DNA of 5,489 nt from Chloroflexota bacterium (GTDB taxonomy: Bacteria; Chloroflexota; Dehalococcoidia; Lucifugimonadales; Lucifugimonadaceae): assembly GCA_029262715.1 (NCBI GenBank), contig JAJCYX010000127.1:1-5489 (forward strand), given 5' to 3'. The translations under genes and the position numbers were made by a program. Each line of letters begins with the position of its first letter. Position 1 is the first letter of the stretch. The notes beneath the pieces were generated by a model. That model ran no database searches. It was not told where the DNA came from and saw only the letters and a list, made by a program, of their open reading frames with translations. Below, in pieces: positions 1 to 5,489 of the stretch.

Positions 1-272
1 ATTCTGATTACACTAGTCCGGCCAAGAGCTTTATAGAGAGTGTCTGTACGATTTAGTCCAGCTCTTGTGCTGGTGAATGAGCCAGATGAGTCAACAAACC
101 AGCGCCCGCCAACTTTGTCTTCTATCTCGAAATTTATCGGCACGGTGGTTGGTTCTAACTTCAAATCACGCTTGATAATTTTGAATCCGGCACCCTTTAG
201 GACCGCCTCGGTGATTTCACGTGCTTGTCTACCTTCCCTGCTGGAGCGAGATTGAAAATCATTAGAAGGCAT
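1..272 (-). CDS. Probable type II restriction endonuclease, N-terminal 90 residues (cut by window edge)
   Basis: The minus strand is open from an ATG at 272 to the window edge, giving 90 residues without a stop. The start lies 2 nt after the methyltransferase stop codon (TAG-CT-ATG), with a weak GAGAG purine stretch upstream, so translation is probably coupled. The N-terminus is polar and helical (REGRQAREITEAVLKGAGF, about residues 12-30). It is followed by strand-like segments (VPINFEIEDKVGG, WFVD) and then GSFTSTRAGLNRTDTLYKAL, ending GRTSVI. An acidic residue after a hydrophobic strand, then Ser/Gly, Arg and a TDTxxKALGR run, resembles from memory the core of predicted PD-(D/E)XK-type restriction enzymes encoded beside DNA methyltransferases. 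The second half of the catalytic motif would lie outside the window. I cannot name the exact family or recognition site. The position directly behind a modification methylase is the main support. A plus-strand reading of the same bases (40-255) is a shadow. Confidence 0.72.
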   Translation of the reverse strand, partial: MPSNDFQSRSSREGRQAREITEAVLKGAGFKIIKRDLKLEPTTVPINFEIEDKVGGRWFVDSSGSFTSTRAGLNRTDTLYKALGRTSVIR

Positions 273-274
273 AG

Positions 275-1300
275 CTAGCTCTCGGTTGCGCGCCAATCAA
301 ACTCAGGCTGTTGATTGATTGAATCAGCTCTTTGTCTGGTTAAATTAGCATACTCTGAATCGATCTCGTAACCAATCCAATGACGGTTCCTTCTTACTGC
401 AGCTTCAGCAGTCGCACCTGCTCCAATGAATGGATCCAAAACTACATCATCCTTGAAGGTGTACAACTGGATTAGCCGGTCTGGCAAAGTAACCGGAAAT
501 GGTGCAGGATGCCCAACTTTTTTCGCCGACTCAGGGTTAAACGACCATACACTCTTGGTAGATTCGAGAAATTCTTCTTTCGTTATGGTCGGCTCCCGTT
601 TGTCGATATTTGTTCTTGTAAATGAACCTTTTTGAAATACTAAAATATATTCGTGCGTATCGCGCAATGTCGGATTGCTTGCGGACAACCAGCTTCCCCA
701 AGCGGTTGAAGAGCCCGCCCCGGCTCCTTTGTCCCAAATGATCTCTCCACGCATTTGAAACCCAACTGCAGAAGCGGCGACTATTACATAAGAATGTAAT
801 GGAATATAAGGTTTTCGGCCAATGTTTGCTATATTGACACATGCGCGTCCACCATCTACCAGTACTCTGTATGTTTCTGCAAGTACCCGAGTCAAAAGGG
901 ATGTGTATTCAATAAGGCTAAGGTCTTTGTCATAGTCTTTTCCAACATTATACGGCGGTGATGTCACCATCAAATGCACACTTCTGTCTTCGAGTTCTTT
1001 CATATGTTCACTAGAATGTTCAAACACTTGGTCAATAGCACCAATCGGTACAGCGTTGTCACCGGAAGTAAGATCGGGCGAATGCTGTCCTACACCAGTA
1101 TTTATTGCTCTAGAGTAATAGGCCGAACTATCGTGATTTTCTCGCTTCGACGAGCCAAATGAACTGGTTTTTGTTCCGGATGGTGTTTTTGCCATACTTG
1201 TTAGATGATTTCCGTTGGCGTTGTCGCCAGAGAGATTGTGTGCGGTCAACTGACTCAGGCTATTGGCCAACAGGCTATATCGCCAAATCGAACGACACAA
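275..1300 (-). CDS. Beta-class site-specific DNA methyltransferase (N4-cytosine or N6-adenine)
   Basis: This enzyme transfers a methyl group from S-adenosylmethionine to an exocyclic amino group in a specific DNA site, protecting it from the partner endonuclease. Numbering from the internal ATG at 1195 (306 residues), catalytic motif IV is TSPPYN at 78-83. The target-recognition region follows, then a motif X-like PFPVTLPDRLIQLYT (232-246), the SAM-binding motif I DPFIGAGAT (254-262) and acidic motif II YEID (276-279). Motif IV before motif I places it in the beta class. SPPY is more usual in N4-cytosine enzymes than DPPY, but does not settle the base. The start is uncertain. The longest frame begins with TTG at 1300, behind an SD-like AAAAGGGGGG, giving 341 residues. 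The ATG at 1195 has no clear SD. Both N-termini are polar and look disordered. The gene is AT-richer than the genes to its right, which suggests transfer. It precedes the probable endonuclease in a two-gene operon. Confidence 0.93.
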   Translation of the reverse strand: MCRSIWRYSLLANSLSQLTAHNLSGDNANGNHLTSMAKTPSGTKTSSFGSSKRENHDSSAYYSRAINTGVGQHSPDLTSGDNAVPIGAIDQVFEHSSEHMKELEDRSVHLMVTSPPYNVGKDYDKDLSLIEYTSLLTRVLAETYRVLVDGGRACVNIANIGRKPYIPLHSYVIVAASAVGFQMRGEIIWDKGAGAGSSTAWGSWLSASNPTLRDTHEYILVFQKGSFTRTNIDKREPTITKEEFLESTKSVWSFNPESAKKVGHPAPFPVTLPDRLIQLYTFKDDVVLDPFIGAGATAEAAVRRNRHWIGYEIDSEYANLTRQRADSINQQPEFDWRATES

Positions 1301-1303
1301 GCA

Positions 1304-1313
1304 CCCCCCTTTT
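1304..1313 (-). promoter_or_regulatory. SD-like purine tract before the TTG start of the methyltransferase
   Basis: The minus strand reads AAAAGGGGGG, then TGC, then the TTG at 1300. It is a good though imperfect match to the anti-SD complement (GGGGGTG against GGAGGTG). It favours initiation at 1300 over the downstream ATG at 1195, which lacks a comparable site. The spacing to TTG is short if the last G residues pair and normal if the AAGG part pairs. Confidence 0.4.
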
Positions 1314-1362
1314 CGATCTGAACCGAGGCCCGACTAACCCCAAGTAAGGGCTCTGTTAGCGC

Positions 1363-1515
1363 TCAACCCTCAACCGCCAGTTCGTATCCCAGTGTCACGG
1401 ATGGGCTGCCGAACTTCGTGACGGTCAGGTTTAGCATCACTTCGCTATCCGGCATGATCTGCTCAGAGAGATCAATGCGCCATGTGTGAGCGGACCCGCT
1501 CACCGCTGTGTGCGG
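1363..1515 (-). other. In-frame continuation of the lipoprotein gene after its TGA
   Basis: After the TGA at 1518-1516 the same frame stays open for 50 codons and ends with TGA at 1365-1363. The predicted peptide starts PHTAVSGSAHTWRIDLSEQI, continues with strand-like stretches (EVMLNLTVTKF, SVTLGYELAVEG) and looks like the last strands of a beta-sandwich, not like random sequence. By hand count 35 of the 50 codons end in G or C, as expected for a real gene in this G+C-rich neighbourhood. If translated through, the lipoprotein would be 245 residues. Explanations are recoding of TGA (see the hairpin at 1486-1503), a recent nonsense mutation (for example from TGG, CGA or TGC/TGT), a sequencing error, or extra sequence that is not translated. 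The sequence alone cannot choose between them. Confidence 0.6.
1486..1503 (-). repeat. Perfect 8-bp inverted repeat, SECIS-like stem-loop after an in-frame TGA
   Basis: On the coding (minus) strand the 18 bases are GTGAGCGGGTCCGCTCAC. They fold as a 7-bp stem with a GGTC tetraloop, or formally as 8 bp with a 2-nt loop. Nineteen nucleotides separate the TGA (1518-1516) from the GGTC loop. From memory, bacterial SECIS elements have a short stem and an apical loop with a G among its first two bases, about 16-37 nt from the UGA; the E. coli fdhF element also presents GGUC. The hairpin meets those criteria. There is no U-run after it, so it is not a standard intrinsic terminator. A competing short stem, ACCGC-ACACA-GCGGT (1516-1502), overlaps its 5' arm by two bases. 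Confidence 0.6.
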
Positions 1516-2100
1516 TCAGCCGCCGCTGTAAGGGGGTTTTTGGTCGGCGAGTCCGCTGCGTTCCGTCAGGTAGAACGTTTTCGGCCCCGACACCAGTTGC
1601 AGTGTGATTGAGTTTTCGAGCACTCCGCCGGGCGGTACGCCGGGTCTGCCCTCGAAGTCGGACCAATCGACCGTCAGGCAACCGGAGAGCGGATGCTCCT
1701 GTGAGCAGGCCTCGTCGGGGCGTGAGAGGTCTCGTAGCGTGAGTACAAGCGTTCCGTTGCCAGGCGTCTCAGCAGGTGCCGATGATGTGCGAGAGACGGC
1801 GAAGTGGAATTCTGGGTCATCGAAGGACGATGCCGCCGGAACCTCGACTTCTCCACCTGCGAGCACGACTCCGACGTCACTGGCGTCAGGAACGTCGTTG
1901 TCGATGATCGCAGTCGGTAGAGGAGTCACGGGCTGCGGCGTGGCGGTCGAAGCGCTTTGAGCAGTGATTGTCGCCCGAGCGGTCGGCTGGTCAGCGGGTT
2001 GGGAATCCGAACTGCCGCAGGCGACCGCCACCGCCATCACCGTGCCGATCATCAGCGGCAGCGCAGTCAATCGAGCTTGCTTGAAGGTGAATTTGCCCAA
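1516..2100 (-). CDS. Putative secreted lipoprotein, interrupted or ended by an in-frame TGA
   Basis: I do not recognise the family. The frame starts at TTG 2100 and gives 194 residues to the TGA. A GAGG about a dozen bases upstream is a possible ribosome site. Residues 1-27 are a signal peptide (Lys3, Lys7, Arg10, then a hydrophobic core) ending AVAVAC with lipid-acceptor Cys28, so the product should be exported and membrane-anchored. Residues 29-63 are a Ser/Thr/Pro/Gln-rich linker typical of surface lipoproteins. From about 64 onward there is a strand-rich domain (EVEVPA, EFHFAV, GTLVLTL, SITLQLVSG, KTFYLTE) with Cys132 and Cys141, which could form a disulphide. The domain seems to stop early: after PPYSGG the TGA is followed by 50 in-frame codons that appear to complete it. 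The gene begins 26 nt after the Fe-S oxidoreductase gene on the same strand, so the two are probably co-transcribed. Possible readings are a complete short lipoprotein, a nonsense-mutated gene, or a selenocysteine-containing protein. Confidence 0.82.
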   Translation of the reverse strand: MGKFTFKQARLTALPLMIGTVMAVAVACGSSDSQPADQPTARATITAQSASTATPQPVTPLPTAIIDNDVPDASDVGVVLAGGEVEVPAASSFDDPEFHFAVSRTSSAPAETPGNGTLVLTLRDLSRPDEACSQEHPLSGCLTVDWSDFEGRPGVPPGGVLENSITLQLVSGPKTFYLTERSGLADQKPPYSGG

Positions 2101-2126
2101 CAGTTCGATTCGCCTCGTAGTGCGGT

Positions 2127-4238
2127 TCAGTCATCGCTCTCACCAGAAATGCCATCCCCAGCGGCACCGCCCGTAGCGCGGTCCAGCAGAGTGATCAGGT
2201 CGACTGCGTTCTTGTCGTCCGCAGCACCCTTTGCTGAGATGCCCTCATCCATCATCTGGATACAGAACGGGCAGCTCACCGCAACCGTGTCTGCGCCGGT
2301 TTCGAGGAACTGCTCAGTGCGGACGTGGTTCACCCGCTTCCCAGTATCTTCCATCCACATCCTGCCGCCACCAGCACCGCAGCAGAACGTCTTCTCCTTG
2401 TTGCGAGACATCTCCTTCACCTCAAGCCCCGGAATCTGGCTCATGATGTAGCGCGGCTCTTCGGTCATCCCGTTGTGACGAGCGATGTAGCAGGAGTCGT
2501 GGTAGCTGACCGAGCCGACGGCTCCTTCGCCGGGCTGAAGCTTGCCGTCCCGAAGCAACTTGCCAACGAACGCCGTGTAGTGCTCGACATCAAATGAATC
2601 GCCCAACTGGGGATACTCGTTCTTGATCGTGTTGAAGCAGTGCGGGCACGTGGTCACGATTTTTTTCACGTTGTAGCGGCTGAAGGTTTCTCGGTTCTGT
2701 TCAGCCTGCATCTGCCACAGGTACTCGTTACCCATCCGGCGAGCAGGGTCTCCCGTGCAGGTTTCCTCGTCCCCGAGAACAGCGAAATCGACACCGGCCT
2801 TCTTCAGTACACGTGCCATTGAGCGCGTTGTCTCAACGCCTCGCTTGACCAGTGCACCCGTGCAACCGACCCAGAAAAGCACCTCGGCATCGGGCTTTTC
2901 GGCGAGAGTGGGAATGTCCAGGCCATCCATCCAGCTGGTGCGAGTCAACGTTGCCCCAGACCAGGGATGCCCGCGCTGTTCGATGCTCTGGAGGGCGGTT
3001 AGTGCCGTTTCGGGGCCGTTGCCCTCTTCGAGTACGAGGAACCGTCGCATATCGACTATCGTGTCGATGTGGTTGATCGAGACGGGACACGCCTCGACGC
3101 ATGATCCGCAACTTGTGCATGCCCATAGAGCCTCATCGCCCGCAGCGTCATGGACCATCGAACGCGCTGGCTCAGGCGGCGTCTCGCCTTTGGGTGTCAG
3201 GTATAGGGCAGGAGCACGCTCCTCGGCATACCCGCGCAGGTCTTGAATCAACTTCCGAGGCGAGAGCGGTGAACCGGCTGCGTAGGCTGGGCAGTTGGAC
3301 TGGCAACGTCCGCAGTTCGTGCAGGCATCAAAACTGAGCACTTGCTGCCATGTGAGGTCGGGCAGATCTTTCGCTCCGAACGTTTCCAGCGTCTCCAGAT
3401 CGCCCATCGGTTTCAGTGCGCCGCTGGGACGGAGTGTGCGGAAGTAGGTGTTCAGCGGGCTGATGATGATGTGGCTGAACTTGGAGAATTCGGCCGCTGC
3501 GTAGATGAAGCCGAGTGTGAGAATTCCGGCGTGCGACCACCACATGACTTGATGCGTGTCTTCCATCACTGCCGGAGTCATGCCGATGCCGCTGAGCGTC
3601 TTCGCGAATAGCCAGCCAATCGGAGACCATGCGGCGGCTGACGTGTCGTAAAGAGCGCTGGCAGGGTTCAGCTCTGTTGCACCGATGCGCAGGCCTTCAA
3701 GCAGGAAGCCGGTGAAGAGGAGCGCAAAGAGGAACAACAGGACTATGCCGTCATCTGCGAATGTGTTGAGTCGCTCGGGCTTGATGACGTACCTGCGCCA
3801 CGCCGCCATGCCGACGCCGATCGTTGCGAGCAGCCCACCAGCGATGTCCCAAACGAGGGAAGTCTGTAGCCGGATGTGAGATGTCGGGAATGTCCAGTTC
3901 AGGTACTCCTCGGTGTTGAACTCGACGGCGGCAATCGTCGTTGCGACCAGCAGGATAGTGAAGCCCCAGAAGATCGAGAGGTGCATGTATCCGGCGTAGC
4001 GCTCGCGATTGCGGAATTTCTGGTGCCTGAATAGGTCTGCCCACGCGTAGATGAAGAACTCTCGCATCCGCACCGAGTGATCGCCGACTTCCGCGTATGG
4101 CCCTGCGGTGCGCCAGATACGGACTCGGCGGTACATGCCGTAGATGATGGCGACGACGGCGATTGGAGCGACGAAGTAGACGACTGCGCCAAGCAGCGGG
4201 TAGCCGATGTTCCAGAAGTCGGTGCGTCCGTCTAGCAA
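2127..4238 (-). CDS. Membrane-anchored Fe-S oxidoreductase, EtfD-like (NarI-like membrane domain, two [4Fe-4S], two CCG domains)
   Basis: The 703-residue protein joins a nitrate-reductase-gamma-like membrane domain to a GlpC/HdrD-like Fe-S region. Hydrophobic helices lie at about 12-34, 86-106, 128-147, 163-184 and 233-250. Histidines such as His86, His229 and His236 are candidate haem b ligands. Two ferredoxin-type clusters follow: Cys306/309/312/316 and Cys374/377/380/384. Two cysteine-rich CCG-type domains come next: Cys459, Cys494, Cys531/534 and Cys583, Cys619/620, Cys656/659. The first reads TCTGDPARRMGNEY where canonical motifs have CCG. By analogy with mycobacterial EtfD (Rv0338c) the likely role is to move electrons from an electron-transfer flavoprotein, for example from acyl-CoA dehydrogenation, to menaquinone. 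That role is inferred; the domain layout is seen. No etfAB lies in the window. The start is TTG at 4238, with ACAGG six bases upstream and no other in-frame start before Met35. A lipoprotein gene follows after 26 nt. Confidence 0.93.
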   Translation of the reverse strand: MLDGRTDFWNIGYPLLGAVVYFVAPIAVVAIIYGMYRRVRIWRTAGPYAEVGDHSVRMREFFIYAWADLFRHQKFRNRERYAGYMHLSIFWGFTILLVATTIAAVEFNTEEYLNWTFPTSHIRLQTSLVWDIAGGLLATIGVGMAAWRRYVIKPERLNTFADDGIVLLFLFALLFTGFLLEGLRIGATELNPASALYDTSAAAWSPIGWLFAKTLSGIGMTPAVMEDTHQVMWWSHAGILTLGFIYAAAEFSKFSHIIISPLNTYFRTLRPSGALKPMGDLETLETFGAKDLPDLTWQQVLSFDACTNCGRCQSNCPAYAAGSPLSPRKLIQDLRGYAEERAPALYLTPKGETPPEPARSMVHDAAGDEALWACTSCGSCVEACPVSINHIDTIVDMRRFLVLEEGNGPETALTALQSIEQRGHPWSGATLTRTSWMDGLDIPTLAEKPDAEVLFWVGCTGALVKRGVETTRSMARVLKKAGVDFAVLGDEETCTGDPARRMGNEYLWQMQAEQNRETFSRYNVKKIVTTCPHCFNTIKNEYPQLGDSFDVEHYTAFVGKLLRDGKLQPGEGAVGSVSYHDSCYIARHNGMTEEPRYIMSQIPGLEVKEMSRNKEKTFCCGAGGGRMWMEDTGKRVNHVRTEQFLETGADTVAVSCPFCIQMMDEGISAKGAADDKNAVDLITLLDRATGGAAGDGISGESDD

Positions 4239-4273
4239 GTGTTGCCTGTCGAGCGGTCTTGATGGCGGTGGTC

Positions 4274-4303
4274 AGGTGAAGGCGTCAGTGTAGCGTTTCA
4301 CCT
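4274..4303. repeat. 7-bp inverted repeat in the gap upstream of the Fe-S oxidoreductase
   Basis: The arms AGGTGAA (4274-4280) and TTCACCT (4297-4303) are perfect inverted copies separated by 16 bases, so arm centres are 23 bp apart, about two helical turns. On the minus strand the spacer contains TACACT, a possible -10 element, with TTCGCC 16 bp upstream as a poor -35. The arrangement could be an operator over a promoter for the oxidoreductase gene or an RNA hairpin between the two genes. There is no T-run, so it is not a standard intrinsic terminator. Confidence 0.4.
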
Positions 4304-4329
4304 ATGCTGGCGAACCTGCCAACCCTGTC

Positions 4330-5325
4330 TCACATGTTTAGCAGCAGTACGATTGCGGCGGTTCCGAGCCACAGCATGACGTTTAGCCGTAGTGGCCGGT
4401 CTGTGAGCAGAACCTCTTCCGGTGCCTCGCCTTTGCCCTTTACGTGCATCAGGTACAGGTAGCGGAACAGTCCGTATCCCACGAACGGAATCGTCAGCAT
4501 CATCGAGTTGTTTTCCGGGACATTCGACGATTCGGTGATGCCTGAAGAGAACGTGTAGAGCGTGTAGGCCATCAGCGTCGATGCAGCGACGATCACGATC
4601 AACTGGTCGAGCAGTTTTTCGGTGTATTCGCGCAGTATCGCTCGTTGGCTCTCGGCTACGTTACCGGCCGCCACGAGTTCAGAACGTCGCTTCACTAGAG
4701 CGATGAACAGTGCGCCAAGAGCTGTCACAACGTAGAGCCACGGTGAGATGTTGAGGGGGACGACGGCAGGCTCAAGTCCGCCGATTCCGAATTCTGTCCC
4801 GTTGATAGCCAGGGTTCCTGCCACCGCTCGCAGGACGAACCCGGCTGAGACCGACATCACATCTAGGATAACTTCGTGCTTCAGTACCGTCGTGTAGGCG
4901 ATGTTCAGGGCGACGTACCCGGCGCTAACTCCGAGTAGAGGAAGATTTATCACTGCTGAAGCGGCAAGTCCGGCTGTTGTGAAGAGGATGGCAGTGGTCC
5001 ACGCCAGCCGCGGCGAAACGAGCCCCGAGGCGATCGGTCGGTACCGTTTGACCGGATGGGCACGGTCCTGCTCGGCGTCTCGTAAGTCGTTGAAGAGGTA
5101 GACGGCCCCGGAAAGTGCCGAGAATGCTGCGAACGTGATCAACGCCTTGGCGATGATGATGAAGTTTCGGTCGAGGTTGTTGGCGTCCCACCAGATATTT
5201 ATGGTGAAGAACAGTGGAACCAGGACGAGCCCGTTTTTTGCAGACTGCTTCGGCCTGCATGAACGGGTAAGGTTCTTGAAGGTACTGAACGAAAGCAATT
5301 GAGTTCCGGGACTATCGACGACCAT
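4330..5325 (-). CDS. UbiA-family decaprenyl-phosphate phosphoribosyltransferase (DPPR synthase-like)
   Basis: This membrane prenyltransferase-fold enzyme is predicted to transfer phosphoribose from PRPP to a polyprenyl phosphate, the first step toward lipid-linked pentose donors for envelope glycans (as Rv3806c in mycobacteria). Numbered from the ATG at 5325 (331 residues), it has RPKQSAKN (24-31) and the Asp-rich motif NDLRDAEQD (79-87). The continuation HPVKRYRPIASG (90-101) is characteristic of this subfamily. A second conserved block LDVMSVSAGFVLRAVAG (154-170) and KRRSEL (212-217) follow. Hydrophobic helices run through the protein to its last residues. A longer frame from GTG 5397 exists, but it would overlap the divergent tlyA start. 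The ATG at 5325 sits exactly where a leaderless transcript from the promoter at 5332-5361 would begin, which explains the missing SD. If the organism lacks arabinogalactan, the final acceptor of the pentose is unknown. The family call is firm; the exact substrate is inferred. Confidence 0.92.
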   Translation of the reverse strand: MVVDSPGTQLLSFSTFKNLTRSCRPKQSAKNGLVLVPLFFTINIWWDANNLDRNFIIIAKALITFAAFSALSGAVYLFNDLRDAEQDRAHPVKRYRPIASGLVSPRLAWTTAILFTTAGLAASAVINLPLLGVSAGYVALNIAYTTVLKHEVILDVMSVSAGFVLRAVAGTLAINGTEFGIGGLEPAVVPLNISPWLYVVTALGALFIALVKRRSELVAAGNVAESQRAILREYTEKLLDQLIVIVAASTLMAYTLYTFSSGITESSNVPENNSMMLTIPFVGYGLFRYLYLMHVKGKGEAPEEVLLTDRPLRLNVMLWLGTAAIVLLLNM

Positions 5326-5331
5326 ATAGCG

Positions 5332-5361
5332 ATCATATGGAGCGTTGGCCTCTACGGTCAA
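5332..5361 (-). promoter_or_regulatory. Sigma-70-type promoter giving a leaderless transcript of the UbiA-family gene
   Basis: On the minus strand TTGACC (5361-5356, 5 of 6 consensus) is followed after 18 bp by TATGAT (5337-5332, 5 of 6). Six bases, CGCTAT, then separate the -10 from the ATG at 5325. Transcription would normally begin about seven bases after the -10, at the A of this ATG. This is the strongest promoter I see in the window. Confidence 0.65.
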
Positions 5362-5383
5362 CGAATAGCGTTGCGAATGTGCA

Positions 5384-5489
5384 ATGAGTGGTGACACCAG
5401 TAGAACGAGGCTTGACCAGCTTCTGGTTGCACGCGGTCACGCCGCGGATGTTGATCTGGCAGGGCGAATGATCCTGGCCGGCGAGGTCT
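5384..5489 (+). CDS. tlyA: TlyA-family rRNA 2'-O-methyltransferase / hemolysin-like protein, N-terminal fragment
   Basis: A plus-strand frame opens at ATG 5384 and runs 35 codons to the window edge. The peptide includes RTRLDQLLVARGHA, then DLAGRMILAGEV. This matches the start of the S4 RNA-binding domain of TlyA proteins, whose N-termini typically read RLDxLLVxRGL...A..LIxAGxV. Full-length members, about 250-270 residues, add a Rossmann-type methyltransferase domain that 2'-O-methylates cytidines of 16S and 23S rRNA. That part is beyond the window. An in-frame stop (TAG at 5366) lies upstream, so 5384 is the first ATG in this frame. There is no clear SD. The gene is divergent from the UbiA-family gene across 58 bp. 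The call rests on only 35 residues but the pattern is distinctive. Confidence 0.8.
   Translation, partial: MSGDTSRTRLDQLLVARGHAADVDLAGRMILAGEV

Noticed and set aside
40..255. Plus-strand 71-residue frame at the left edge
   Set aside because: It is antisense to the endonuclease-like frame, which has better protein character and correct operon placement.
1196..1260. TTGACC on the minus strand upstream of the methylase ATG as a -35 box
   Set aside because: No acceptable -10 hexamer lies 16-18 bp downstream (CGACAA at 17).
1310..1350. GGTTCAGATC on the minus strand as the T-arm of a tRNA
   Set aside because: The flanking bases do not form a 5-bp T-stem and no anticodon or acceptor arm could be built.
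1301..1362. Short stems (CTAAC/GTTAG and GAGCCC/GGGCCTC) as a terminator for the lipoprotein operon
   Set aside because: Long loops, a bulge and no T-run after either stem; not convincing as an intrinsic terminator.
1472..1681. Minus-strand 69-residue Arg-rich frame overlapping the lipoprotein
   Set aside because: Arg-rich, low-complexity shadow of the lipoprotein frame with no recognisable motif.
2755..3246. Plus-strand 163-residue frame
   Set aside because: Antisense shadow of the Fe-S oxidoreductase gene, a common effect of G+C-rich codon usage.
5326..5397. N-terminal extension of the UbiA-family protein from GTG 5397
   Set aside because: It overlaps the tlyA start, covers the promoter at 5332-5361 and lacks an SD.

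Overview
The window looks like a bacterial chromosome fragment, most likely from Chloroflexota (SAR202 or Dehalococcoidia-like) or a related lineage. This is an inference. It rests on the Thr/Pro-rich linker lipoprotein, an EtfD-like membrane Fe-S oxidoreductase, a decaprenyl-phosphate phosphoribosyltransferase-type UbiA protein, a TlyA homologue, a probable leaderless promoter and frequent TTG starts. Actinomycetota share several of these genes, so the taxonomy is tentative. No rRNA, tRNA, CRISPR array or insertion sequence was seen, and no stretch over 300 bases lacks a gene.

Layout, right to left, because almost everything is on the minus strand. At the right edge a plus-strand tlyA gene starts at 5384 and runs off the window. 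It is divergent from a minus-strand UbiA-family prenyltransferase (4330-5325), which has a near-consensus promoter placed so that the transcript would begin at its ATG. A 91-bp gap containing an inverted repeat (4274-4303) leads to a 703-residue membrane-anchored Fe-S oxidoreductase (2127-4238). A secreted lipoprotein follows 26 bp later (1516-2100). Its frame is interrupted by one TGA and continues for 50 more plausible codons to 1363, and a SECIS-like stem-loop with a GGUC apical loop lies just after the TGA.

Left of about 1360 the base composition drops (two sampled 60-base lines: 45% G+C at 541-600 and 63% at 2701-2760). This AT-richer segment carries a restriction-modification pair: a beta-class DNA methyltransferase (275-1300), then, 2 nt after its stop, the start of a probable cognate restriction endonuclease (1-272, truncated by the window edge). 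The pair was probably acquired horizontally.

Functionally, the core genes point to respiratory electron input from an electron-transfer flavoprotein to the quinone pool and to polyprenyl-phosphoribose synthesis for envelope glycans. The restriction-modification genes are a separate defence module. The item most worth checking is the in-frame TGA in the lipoprotein gene: selenocysteine insertion, a nonsense mutation and a sequencing error are all open.
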